64,000 bases of DNA from Christiangramia sabulilitoris (GTDB lineage Bacteria > Bacteroidota > Bacteroidia > Flavobacteriales > Flavobacteriaceae). How positions within the stretch are numbered: position 1 is the stretch's first letter; each line of letters opens with the position of its first letter. Below, in pieces: positions 54,244 to 62,164 of the stretch. The stretch spans positions 729,523 to 793,522 of the forward strand of contig NZ_VHSF01000002.1 in the NCBI RefSeq assembly GCF_007050985.1. Reading direction: 5' to 3'. Position numbers and translations under genes: made by a program. The notes beneath the pieces are model-generated. The model was given only the letters and a program-made list of their open reading frames with translations. It made no database searches and had not been told where the DNA came from.

Positions 54244-55078
54244 ATTGATTACTCTTCACCAGTTCAGGTACGGTTCTGTAAATATAATCACCGTGTTTTC
54301 CAGTGAATATTTTTCCCATTTCCATCATAAACTCTTCTCTTTCCTTCTCGTCTGCCCAGTTAGTTTCGACCAGTTCCTGTTCTTCATCGAAAAATGCCTC
54401 AATATCGGCAAGCTTGTCGAAAATAAAGACCTCGGCCATCTCCCTGCTGTTAGAACCCCAAAGATGCCTGTGAGTATAGTACCCTTTTAAGTTCTTGGAC
54501 TTTTTAGTAATTTTTTCGTGGTACTCCCTGAAGTTCTCTGGAGAGCCTTTTCCATCCATGGCCAGGTCGCTGGTGCGAACATAAATAACCCGCGGGGTAC
54601 TACCGGTATTTTTTGCCGGGGGAATCGCAAAATTCATGGATTGATAAATTTCATCTTTATGCTGCGGACTGTAATAGCTGCTTTGCTTGTCAAAAAATTC
54701 CTTTCTTTTAGCCTCGTCTGGCCAGCTTTCCTCAATAAGTTCCTGGTTTCTTTCATTCGCTTTTTCAATATCGGCCCATGTTCGATAAACATTCACCAAT
54801 ACAACCTCTGAATTATCTGGTGTGAAATAATGGGTGTAAACACCAGAATTTAGAATCAGGTCATTTTTACTGGTCACTTTATTGAAATATTCCTTTTCCG
54901 TATCCAACCAGTCTGAAAAGTCGATATCTGGATCGTCGCTCCAGTGGGTTGTTGTCATGGTAATATATACCGGCTGGTAATCCTGGCTTTGTGCTTCTGC
55001 ATTCGCCTCCTGGCTCGATACTGAAGCGCTAAGGCTTAGCATAATAAGGCAAACTAATAATCTTGCAATTGTTCTCAT
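54242..55078 (-). CDS. Exported protein with an internal duplication, function unknown
   Basis: A 278-residue protein with a signal peptide (ending SVSSQ). The mature part holds two copies of a ~110-residue domain (about 35-145 and 160-272). Shared features are a YITM/YVRT first strand, YTH with an aromatic a few residues later, an NS/EV strand (NSEVVLVNVY, SREMAEVFIF), DIE followed by QELIEESW/QELVETNW, a DEAKRKEF/DEKEREEF helix, and HKDEIY/HGDYIY near the end. The pattern (beta strand, charged helix, strand) recalls ferredoxin-like alpha-beta folds such as EthD or dimeric barrels, but I cannot name a family. No operon partner: the folC operon ends 173 bases upstream. Confidence 0.7.
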   Translation of the reverse strand: MRTIARLLVCLIMLSLSASVSSQEANAEAQSQDYQPVYITMTTTHWSDDPDIDFSDWLDTEKEYFNKVTSKNDLILNSGVYTHYFTPDNSEVVLVNVYRTWADIEKANERNQELIEESWPDEAKRKEFFDKQSSYYSPQHKDEIYQSMNFAIPPAKNTGSTPRVIYVRTSDLAMDGKGSPENFREYHEKITKKSKNLKGYYTHRHLWGSNSREMAEVFIFDKLADIEAFFDEEQELVETNWADEKEREEFMMEMGKIFTGKHGDYIYRTVPELVKSNQ

Positions 55079-55251
55079 TTTAGTTGATTTTTTTAATGAA
55101 TAAATTACACAGCTAAAAAGTCAACTTACAATGTAGGGATGGGGGTATAACAAAAGGAAGTTATAATGTAAACAGGGGGACTGAATATATAAACTACTGA
55201 AACAGAGTTCCTATAAAGATAGGCAATTTTTTATTTCGGCACTATAATACG

Positions 55252-56472
55252 TTAAAGTACTTCTGCAACGGTAAAATTACTGCCTCCCACAAAAATGAGA
55301 TCTTGCGCGGTCGCATTTTCCAAAGCCTTCTTATAGGCTAACTCGACCGAAGGAAAGACATTTCCTTTAAGTCCAAATTTTCCAGCCGACTCCTGTAAAG
55401 CATAGGCGTCCAAACCTCTGGGAACATCAGGTTTTGCAAAATAGAAGGTTGCCTGTTTTGGAAACAATGGCAGAACCCCGGCAAGGTCCTTATCATTCAC
55501 CACACCTAAAATTATATGAAGATGTTCAAAGCTTTCCCTATTTAACTGCTCAAGGACAATTTTCAAACCCTCGGTATTATGAGCGGTATCGCATATAACC
55601 TTTGGATTTTCTTTAAGGATTTCCCAACGCCCCCGCAAACCTGTATTCTGGATTACATTATTTAAACCCTTTCTTATATGCTCTTCAGAAAAATTCCAAC
55701 CATCCTTTTTTAGGATCATTAAGGAGGACAGTACGGTATTTAAATTTTTCCTTTGATATATACCTTTCAAATCGGAATCGAAAAAAGGGAAAGAATTGTC
55801 TTCGGCAAATTCGATTTCAGCAATACTGGCTTCTGCCTTTTCTTTAAATACAGCTGAAGTTTCAGGATGTTTTTCACCAATCACTACAGGTACATTCTTT
55901 TTAATAATTCCTGCTTTTTCGGTAGCTATTGAGGCGAGATCATTTCCAAGAAAGCTGGTATGGTCCAGGCCTATATTAGTAATCACGGAAAGTTCCGGGA
56001 TAATGATATTGGTAGAATCAAGTCGACCACCCATCCCGGTTTCGATGATCGCAATATCAACCTTTTGTTTAGCGAAATAGTCAAAGGCCATCCCTACGGT
56101 CATTTCGAAGAAACTTAGTTTATTAGCTTTGAGAAAAGCTTTATTTCTGCTAATAAATGAAATCACTTCTTCCTCCGGAATCACCTCACCATTGATCCTG
56201 ATCCGCTCCCGGAAATCTTTTAAATGAGGTGAAGTATACAGTCCCGTTTTGTAGCCTGCTGCCTGAAAAACAGAAGCCAGCATATGACAAACAGATCCCT
56301 TCCCATTAGTACCGGCAACATGCACACTTCGGAATTTTCTTTCAGGATGATCTAAATGTTCAACCAGTTTTAGAGTATTGGTCAGGTCTTTCTTGAAGGC
56401 CTGCTTTCCTATTCTCTGGAACATCGGCAACTGCTGAAACATCCAGTGAAGCGTTTCTTTATAGGATTCCAA
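55252..56472 (-). CDS. folC: Folylpolyglutamate synthase / dihydrofolate synthase
   Basis: A 406-residue Mur-ligase-like enzyme that adds glutamate to folates (and to dihydropteroate in bifunctional forms). The ATP loop is HVAGTNGKGSVCHMLASVF, followed by YTSPHLKDFRERIRING, ETGMGGRLDSTN and a DTAHNTEGLKIVL segment. Length is typical. It directly follows tonB (no gap), so it is the last gene of the exbB-exbD-tonB-folC run. Confidence 0.95.
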   Translation of the reverse strand: MESYKETLHWMFQQLPMFQRIGKQAFKKDLTNTLKLVEHLDHPERKFRSVHVAGTNGKGSVCHMLASVFQAAGYKTGLYTSPHLKDFRERIRINGEVIPEEEVISFISRNKAFLKANKLSFFEMTVGMAFDYFAKQKVDIAIIETGMGGRLDSTNIIIPELSVITNIGLDHTSFLGNDLASIATEKAGIIKKNVPVVIGEKHPETSAVFKEKAEASIAEIEFAEDNSFPFFDSDLKGIYQRKNLNTVLSSLMILKKDGWNFSEEHIRKGLNNVIQNTGLRGRWEILKENPKVICDTAHNTEGLKIVLEQLNRESFEHLHIILGVVNDKDLAGVLPLFPKQATFYFAKPDVPRGLDAYALQESAGKFGLKGNVFPSVELAYKKALENATAQDLIFVGGSNFTVAEVL

Positions 56473-57294
56473 CTACTCGGTAAGTTTAAAATCGTACACA
56501 ATGGTTCCTACCTGCGTTGAAGGTGCATTAGGATCACTATTAAACCTGGTTGCAAGAGCTGCCCTTTTGGCTGGTTCGGTAAGACAGGAAACGCTATTGG
56601 TAGTTCCTTTCATTCCCGGTTGAGCACTTATAACCCTTCCAGATTGATCTACAACAATTTTCACCACTACAATTCCTGATTCGTTACAATCCTGCACGAA
56701 CTTTTCTTTATTCAAAGCTTTTCTTCCACCTAACCTGTAATTACCATCTCCATCCAATCCTGCTCCCTGACCGTAATAAGAACTTGCTTTAGGATCACCA
56801 TCAGGGCTACCTTTATCGCCGGCTACATTATCATTACCGTCTCCACCGTTACTCTGTCCCGACCTCTCAGGACCATTAAGGATACTGCTTAATGCATCAT
56901 TGGTGGATTTGTCTGGCTTAGGATCTGGTTTTTTTACCGGCTTCGGCTCCACTTTTGGCTCCGGTTGTTTGGTTTCTACAGGTACCGGTTCTTTTTTCTT
57001 TTTCTTAATTACCGGAGCATCTTCCACGTCCTGGGTAACGACCTCTTTTTCAATAACAGGTTCCGCTTTTACCGGCTGAGCTGCGGCCTTCTTAGGAGCA
57101 GATTTTACCGGCTCTTTAGGTTGCTCATTTCCCATACCCACTTCAGAAGTTCCAAAATTTATGGCAATACCACTTTCCGGTGGAGGGTCCAGGTAGGTTA
57201 AGCCAAAAAATATCAACAATAGAATAAGGATCACATGTAATACTACAGTGATGGTAAAAGACTTCCTCTCATGTTCGGTTTCCAGTAACGACAT
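56473..57294 (-). CDS. TonB-family energy transducer
   Basis: A 273-residue protein with one N-terminal membrane anchor (VVLHVILILLLIFFGLTYL) after a short cytoplasmic tail, a long Pro/Lys/Glu-rich periplasmic linker (EPVKSAPKKAAAQPVKAEP, VETKQPEPKVEPKPVKKPDPKP), and a C-terminal domain with a VVVKIVVDQSGRVISAQPG motif. The C-terminal fold differs from E. coli TonB but fits the Bacteroidetes form. It couples ExbB/ExbD proton flow to outer-membrane transporters. Adjacent genes overlap or abut (0 and 0 bases), confirming one operon. Confidence 0.9.
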   Translation of the reverse strand: MSLLETEHERKSFTITVVLHVILILLLIFFGLTYLDPPPESGIAINFGTSEVGMGNEQPKEPVKSAPKKAAAQPVKAEPVIEKEVVTQDVEDAPVIKKKKKEPVPVETKQPEPKVEPKPVKKPDPKPDKSTNDALSSILNGPERSGQSNGGDGNDNVAGDKGSPDGDPKASSYYGQGAGLDGDGNYRLGGRKALNKEKFVQDCNESGIVVVKIVVDQSGRVISAQPGMKGTTNSVSCLTEPAKRAALATRFNSDPNAPSTQVGTIVYDFKLTE

Positions 57295-57687
57295 CTATTC
57301 GGGTTTTACCGCCAATACGATCTTATAACTATTTCGATTTGCGATATCCATCACATTAACGGCCTTTTCTATAGGCACTCCTTCTTCCACCCTTAAAATA
57401 ATGGTAGGATCTTCTTCCCCGGCCATCCGGGTTTTCAGTGTAGATTCAAGAGCACTGCTGCTTATCCTCTCACTATTAATATACGTCTGCAGATCTTTGG
57501 TTATACTAACCGAAAGGGTTTGCTTACTGGTTGTTTTACCTTTAGCTTTTGGAAGGATAAGATCCAGGGCTTCAGGAGTGATCACCGGTGAGGTTAGCAT
57601 AAAAAAGATGAGCAGAAGAAAAACAACATCTGTCATCGAGCTCATGCTAAACTCAGGGCTAATTTTATTTCTTCCTCTTAAATTCAT
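57295..57687 (-). CDS. exbD: ExbD/TolR family biopolymer transporter
   Basis: A 130-residue ExbD-type protein. One membrane segment carries the conserved Asp in MTDVVFLLLIFFMLTS; the rest is a periplasmic domain (SVSITKDLQTYIN, DPTIILRVEEGVP). It works with ExbB to power TonB. It starts one base after exbB and ends where tonB begins. Confidence 0.93.
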   Translation of the reverse strand: MNLRGRNKISPEFSMSSMTDVVFLLLIFFMLTSPVITPEALDLILPKAKGKTTSKQTLSVSITKDLQTYINSERISSSALESTLKTRMAGEEDPTIILRVEEGVPIEKAVNVMDIANRNSYKIVLAVKPE

Positions 57688-57688
57688 A

Positions 57689-58390
57689 TTAAGCAGGTTC
57701 GTTTAGCAGATCCAGAAAATCTACCGCCGTAGCTTCCATCTGATGTACCACTTTATCGGTTTTCACTACTAAATGGTTATACCCAATATAAGCGATAATA
57801 CCTACGATAAGACCCGCAACTGTCGTGGTCATAGCAGTATAAATACCTTCAGCAAGTGCGCCCATTTGAGCCTGCCCGCTACTGGTAGCCAATTCATGAA
57901 AAGCCAGTACCATTCCTATTACCGTTCCCAGAAATCCAATCATGGGAGCAGCACCTGCTACGGTAGCCAGGATACTTACATTTTTTTCAAGTTTATAGAT
58001 TTCCAGTCTTCCGGCATTTTCGATGGCGGTATTAATATCTTCTAAAGGACTGCCAATCCTGGAAATACCTTTTTCGGTAAGTCGGGCCACCGGTGAATCA
58101 CTCTGGGCACATCGCACTTTGGCCGATTCTATATTCCCGTTAAGAACACTGTCCTTGATCATCAACATAAAATTCTTATCGATCTTCCCTGCTGCCTTGA
58201 TTGCAAACAATCTTTCAAAATAGATATAAACTGCGGCGAAAAGGAGAATGAAGAGAATGATAATAATTATCTGGCCGCCAAGACCCCCACTAAACATTAA
58301 ATCGAATAATGAGAGGGTCTTTTCTTCTACGATCGGCTCTGCTGCCTGGGCAGCTTCAGCCGCCTCGTCCTGCTGAAAAAAGTTAAGCAT
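57689..58390 (-). CDS. exbB: MotA/TolQ/ExbB family proton channel
   Basis: A 233-residue protein with three membrane segments: about 37-58 (IIIIILFILLFAAVYIYFE), 137-157 (GAAPMIGFLGTVIGMVLAF) and 175-197 (TTTVAGLIVGIIAYIGY). The N-terminus (FFQQDEAAEAAQAAEPIVEE) is periplasmic and acidic. The MIGFLGTVIGMV signature defines the family. It is the first gene of the exbB-exbD-tonB-folC operon. A -7-like box (TAAATTTG, minus strand, 58444-58451) lies 54 bases upstream. Confidence 0.93.
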   Translation of the reverse strand: MLNFFQQDEAAEAAQAAEPIVEEKTLSLFDLMFSGGLGGQIIIIILFILLFAAVYIYFERLFAIKAAGKIDKNFMLMIKDSVLNGNIESAKVRCAQSDSPVARLTEKGISRIGSPLEDINTAIENAGRLEIYKLEKNVSILATVAGAAPMIGFLGTVIGMVLAFHELATSSGQAQMGALAEGIYTAMTTTVAGLIVGIIAYIGYNHLVVKTDKVVHQMEATAVDFLDLLNEPA

Positions 58391-58443
58391 ATGTATAATT
58401 GGGTTTTTAAATGTAACGTGCTTTAATGATATTAATTGTAAAC

Positions 58444-58451
58444 CAAATTTA
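58444..58451 (-). promoter_or_regulatory. Candidate -7 box for the exbB operon
   Basis: TAAATTTG on the minus strand is an exact match to TAnnTTTG. No -33 TTG at the standard distance. A small hairpin (TTTTACC/GGTAAAA) lies between it and the upstream gdh gene. Confidence 0.4.
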
Positions 58452-58503
58452 ATTAATCAGCAGTATCGTTTTACCTGAAGCGGTAAAATGTTTACACAAA
58501 CTT

Positions 58504-59730
58504 TTAAACAAGCTGTTTAAGAGCTACTTCGAAGGCTGTTTTGCTAATATTGGTTTTGCTGCTATTATTATCAAAAGTATTTTGAATAGCATTTTTAATG
58601 GTCATGGATGTGTCATTAAAAATAGCCTCATCGGTCATTTGAACCCTTCTTTCCATGAAATAAGCAAATACGCGGGCCATGCCACAATTTGAAATAAAAT
58701 CAGGAATCAGGCTTACCCGCTCATCGGTATATTCCATAATTGGTCCAAAGAAAATCTCTTTATCTGCAAAAGGAACATTAGCACCGCAAGAGATCACTTC
58801 CAGTTTTCTATCGATAAGGTTGGTAATCTGGTCCTTGGAGATCAATCTTGATGCCGCACATGGCGCAAAGATCTCAGCGTCCAGTTTCCAGACTTTTTCA
58901 TTGATCTCTTCAAAAGGGATAACATCTTTATGTCTTAAAGCATTTCCGTCTTTATCCAGGAACATCTGTTGAATTTCTTCAAATGTAAATCCATCTTCAT
59001 TAATAAGCCCTCCTGCGCGGTCGATGATCCCAACGATCTTAGCTCCCATTTGAGAAAGGTAGTATGCAGCAGCAGAACCAACATTACCAAATCCCTGAAC
59101 AATGGCTCTTTTGCCTTTAATATCTCCACCATAAATGGAATAATAATGGTGTACGGCTTCAGCAACTCCGTAACCGGTGATCATATCTGCAACTGTGTAT
59201 TTACGGCTTACATCTGGTGAAAAATTGGTGTTCTCCAGAACTTTGATCACTCCCTGTCTCAACTGACCGATTCTATTAATTTTATCTGCCTCTGTAGGAT
59301 GAAAATGACCATTGAACACCCCTTCCTGTGGATGCCAGACTCCGCAATTTTCGGTTATTGGAATTACTTCGTGGATCTCATCAACATTTAGATCGCCTCC
59401 AGTCCCGTAGTAACTTTTTAATAGCGGTGAAACTGCTTTATACCAACGTTCCAAAACTCCTTTTTTGCGAGGATCTGCAGGGTCAAAATTTATTCCAGAT
59501 TTAGCCCCACCAATAGCAGGTCCTGAAACGGTGAATTTCACTTCCATGGTTTTAGCCAGGGAAAGCACTTCATTCTGGTCTAATCCTACCCTCATCCTGG
59601 TACCACCACCGGCCGCACCACCCCTTAGGGAATTGATCACCGTCCATCCTTCTGCCTCGGTCTCAGAGTCTTTCCAGTTAAAAACGATTTCAGGTTCTTT
59701 ATTTTCGTATTTATTAAGTAATTCTTTCAT
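58504..59730 (-). CDS. Glu/Leu/Phe/Val dehydrogenase family enzyme
   Basis: A 408-residue amino-acid dehydrogenase; the ATG at 59730 is preferred to a TTG 21 bases upstream. The substrate domain has GGAAGGGTRMRV and the GPAIGGAKSGINFDP motif with the key lysine in GGAKSG, plus GTGGDLNVDEIHE. The NAD(P)-binding domain has the VQGFGNVGSAAAYYL glycine motif. It deaminates glutamate or branched-chain/aromatic amino acids; substrate and cofactor cannot be decided from the sequence. A -7 box (TATATTTG, 59749-59756) lies just upstream. Confidence 0.88.
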   Translation of the reverse strand: MKELLNKYENKEPEIVFNWKDSETEAEGWTVINSLRGGAAGGGTRMRVGLDQNEVLSLAKTMEVKFTVSGPAIGGAKSGINFDPADPRKKGVLERWYKAVSPLLKSYYGTGGDLNVDEIHEVIPITENCGVWHPQEGVFNGHFHPTEADKINRIGQLRQGVIKVLENTNFSPDVSRKYTVADMITGYGVAEAVHHYYSIYGGDIKGKRAIVQGFGNVGSAAAYYLSQMGAKIVGIIDRAGGLINEDGFTFEEIQQMFLDKDGNALRHKDVIPFEEINEKVWKLDAEIFAPCAASRLISKDQITNLIDRKLEVISCGANVPFADKEIFFGPIMEYTDERVSLIPDFISNCGMARVFAYFMERRVQMTDEAIFNDTSMTIKNAIQNTFDNNSSKTNISKTAFEVALKQLV

Positions 59731-59748
59731 TTTTGGAATAATTTGAGG

Positions 59749-59756
59749 CAAATATA
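59749..59756 (-). promoter_or_regulatory. Candidate -7 box for the dehydrogenase gene
   Basis: TATATTTG on the minus strand matches TAnnTTTG exactly, 19 bases before the ATG. No TTG at the -33 position. Confidence 0.5.
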
Positions 59757-59795
59757 AAAAACTAAGCAGCCTTCATTCTTAATTTGACAAAATTT

Positions 59796-60860
59796 TCAGG
59801 GTTCATATACCCGTCCCGACGAATGGTCTATTTTGGCCCCGGTGACCGAACTTAAAACGTTAACTTCTCCCCTCAATTTTAATACTCCCAGCAAGGCAAA
59901 GATCAATGCTTCTTTAAAATCTATTAATTCAACATCGGGTACTATAATATTGCACCCAGATAAGGATCTGAATCTTTCCATGAGGAAAAGGTTTTTCACT
60001 CCTCCCCCGGTTACAAGCACATCTGCTTCCTGATTTTCATGGGTAGTTCTATCCAGTTGGATGGCGACATGTTCAGCATATGTTCTAAGAAGATCAGGGA
60101 TGCTAAGATCGGTGTCTTCCAGTATGGGAATAATATGAGAATTCACCCATTCTATCCCTAAAGATTTAGGAGGTTCCTTTTTATAAAATTTCAGTGCGTT
60201 TAAACGGGACAGAAGTTTTTCATTCAATAAGCCAGACCTGGCCATTTCACCATCCTGGTCATATTCCTTGCCGGTTTTCTGCATAAAATAGTTGAAAACC
60301 GTATTGACAGGACAAATATCATAGGCGATTCTTTGACTATCCTTTTCCATGGAGATATTGGCAAAACCACCAAGATTGATACAGTAGCGGTAGGCATTAA
60401 AAAGTAGTCTGTCTCCTATAGGGACTAATGGAGCTCCCTGACCGCCTAGTTCAACATCCTGAACCCTGAAATCACAAACCACCGGTATTTCCAGAAACTC
60501 TGCCAGCACCGGCAGGTTGCCGATCTGATAGGTGACTCCTTGTTTAGGCCTGTGTTTTACCGTATGCCCATGGCTGCATACCGCCTCCAGTAAATGCAGG
60601 TCATACTTATCTATAAAATCTTTGATCACACTGGCCAGGAAAGTAGTGTAATCAACATCCAGTTGGTTTAGATCTGCCGCCTCCAGATTTATAGCATGGC
60701 TAAGTTTCTGGCGCCATTCTTCAGGATAGGGCACGGTTTCAGCATAAATTATTTTATAGCTAAAATGTTGCTCAGTTTCAATTTCGGTATAAACGAGGTC
60801 TATTCCATCCAGAGAAGTTCCCGACATGACCCCTAAGACCCTGTACCCGGTTTTTTTCAT
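59796..60860 (-). CDS. anmK: Anhydro-N-acetylmuramic acid kinase
   Basis: The ATG at 60860 (MKKTGYRVLG) gives a 354-residue AnmK; a start 63 bases upstream would add a non-conserved tail reaching the neighbouring promoter. AnmK phosphorylates and opens anhydro-MurNAc in peptidoglycan recycling. Motifs are VMSGTSLDGIDLVY near the N-terminus, ELGGQGAPLVPIGD, CINLGGFANIS and VLVTGGGVKNLFLM. It stands next to the acyl-CoA dehydrogenase, which diverges; with mpl it forms part of a recycling route in this genome. Confidence 0.93.
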   Translation of the reverse strand: MKKTGYRVLGVMSGTSLDGIDLVYTEIETEQHFSYKIIYAETVPYPEEWRQKLSHAINLEAADLNQLDVDYTTFLASVIKDFIDKYDLHLLEAVCSHGHTVKHRPKQGVTYQIGNLPVLAEFLEIPVVCDFRVQDVELGGQGAPLVPIGDRLLFNAYRYCINLGGFANISMEKDSQRIAYDICPVNTVFNYFMQKTGKEYDQDGEMARSGLLNEKLLSRLNALKFYKKEPPKSLGIEWVNSHIIPILEDTDLSIPDLLRTYAEHVAIQLDRTTHENQEADVLVTGGGVKNLFLMERFRSLSGCNIIVPDVELIDFKEALIFALLGVLKLRGEVNVLSSVTGAKIDHSSGRVYEP

Positions 60861-60884
60861 ATTCGTAAAAATACTTAATATCAA

Positions 60885-60915
60885 TTGAAAAATAGGTATC
60901 AAAAAGCTATCTTTG
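60885..60915 (+). promoter_or_regulatory. Promoter of the acyl-CoA dehydrogenase gene
   Basis: TTG (60885-60887), a 20-base spacer and TATCTTTG (60908-60915) match the Bacteroidetes -33 TTG / -7 TAnnTTTG pattern exactly, 37 bases before the ATG at 60952. This is the clearest promoter in the window. Confidence 0.75.
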
Positions 60916-60951
60916 CGCTCCAAAAATCAGTTTTTTATAAAATTTTTTCAT

Positions 60952-62094
60952 ATGGATTTTAAGTTGACCGAAGAACATATAATGATACGTGATGCCGCTC
61001 GTGATTTTGCTAAAACAGAATTATTACCGGGGGTGATCGAAAGAGATGAGAAACAGGAATTCCCTAAGGAACTCATCAAAAAAATGGGAGACCTTGGCTT
61101 TCTTGGAATGATGACCTCTCCGGAATACGGTGGTGGTGGAATGGATACCATTTCATACATCCTGGTTATGGAAGAGCTTTCCAAAATTGATGCCTCGGCT
61201 TCAGTAATGGTATCTGTGAACAATTCTTTGGTATGCTGGGGACTTGACACTTTCGGAACAGAGGAACAAAAGAAAAAATACCTTTCAAAATTAACCACCG
61301 GCGAAAAACTGGGAGCTTTCTGTCTTTCTGAACCTGAAGCAGGAAGTGATGCCACTTCTCAAAGAACCACGGCTATAGATAAGGGAGATCATTATATACT
61401 TAATGGTACTAAAAACTGGATCACAAACGGTAGTTCTGCAGATTATTACCTGGTGATCGCACAAACAGATAAAGAGAAGAAGCATAAAGGTATCAATGCC
61501 TTTATCGTGGAAAAAGAGTGGGACGGTTTTGAAATAGGTCCTAAAGAACAAAAATTGGGAATCAGAGGAAGTGACACGCATTCATTGAATTTCAATGACG
61601 TAAAAGTTCCTAAAGAGAACAGAATTGGTGAGGACGGATTTGGATTTAAATTCGCCATGAAAACCCTTTCCGGTGGAAGGATCGGTATTGCTGCCCAGGC
61701 TTTAGGTATAGCTTCGGGAGCTTATGAACTTGCCCTGGATTATTCCAAGCAAAGAAAAGCATTTGGCACAGAGATCTGCAACCACCAGGCGATTGCCTTT
61801 AAACTTGCAGATATGCATACCCAGATTGAAGCTGCACGCCATATGGTGATGAAAGCTGCCTGGGATAAAGACCAGGGACTTAATTATGATTTATCTGGTG
61901 CCATGGCTAAACTACACGCTTCTCAAACAGCGATGGACGTTACGGTTGAAGCGGTTCAGGTTCACGGAGGAAATGGTTATGTAAAAGAATATCACGTGGA
62001 AAGATTAATGCGTGATGCTAAGATCACCCAGATCTACGAGGGAACTTCAGAGATCCAGAAGATCGTTATTTCCAGAAGCATACTTAAGGATTAA
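60952..62094 (+). CDS. Acyl-CoA dehydrogenase
   Basis: The ATG at 60952 (MDFKLTEEHIM) gives a 380-residue flavin enzyme; the earlier in-frame ATG-like start at 60913 overlaps the promoter and is rejected. Motifs are the FAD-binding CLSEPEAGSDATSQRTTA and LNGTKNWITNG, the GGRIGIAAQALGIA stretch, and the C-terminal catalytic-glutamate motif IYEGTSEIQKIVIS. It likely acts on short- to medium-chain acyl-CoAs in fatty- or amino-acid breakdown. No electron-transfer flavoprotein gene is adjacent. Confidence 0.93.
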   Translation: MDFKLTEEHIMIRDAARDFAKTELLPGVIERDEKQEFPKELIKKMGDLGFLGMMTSPEYGGGGMDTISYILVMEELSKIDASASVMVSVNNSLVCWGLDTFGTEEQKKKYLSKLTTGEKLGAFCLSEPEAGSDATSQRTTAIDKGDHYILNGTKNWITNGSSADYYLVIAQTDKEKKHKGINAFIVEKEWDGFEIGPKEQKLGIRGSDTHSLNFNDVKVPKENRIGEDGFGFKFAMKTLSGGRIGIAAQALGIASGAYELALDYSKQRKAFGTEICNHQAIAFKLADMHTQIEAARHMVMKAAWDKDQGLNYDLSGAMAKLHASQTAMDVTVEAVQVHGGNGYVKEYHVERLMRDAKITQIYEGTSEIQKIVISRSILKD

Positions 62095-62118
62095 TTTTTT
62101 TGAAATTTATATAAAGCA

Positions 62119-62147
62119 AAAGAGCAGCCAATGGCTGCTCTTTCTTT
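62119..62147. terminator. Bidirectional terminator
   Basis: AAAGAGCAGCC and GGCTGCTCTTT form an 11-bp stem with a 3-base AAT loop, with T residues after it on the plus strand and A residues before. It lies between the convergent acyl-CoA dehydrogenase and T9SS cargo genes. Confidence 0.88.
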
Positions 62148-62164
62148 TTAAGTTAAACATTTAC

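Noticed and set aside
60861..60951. Earlier starts for anmK and acyl-CoA dehydrogenase
   Set aside because: They would make the two divergent genes overlap the promoter at 60885-60915 and add non-conserved tails.
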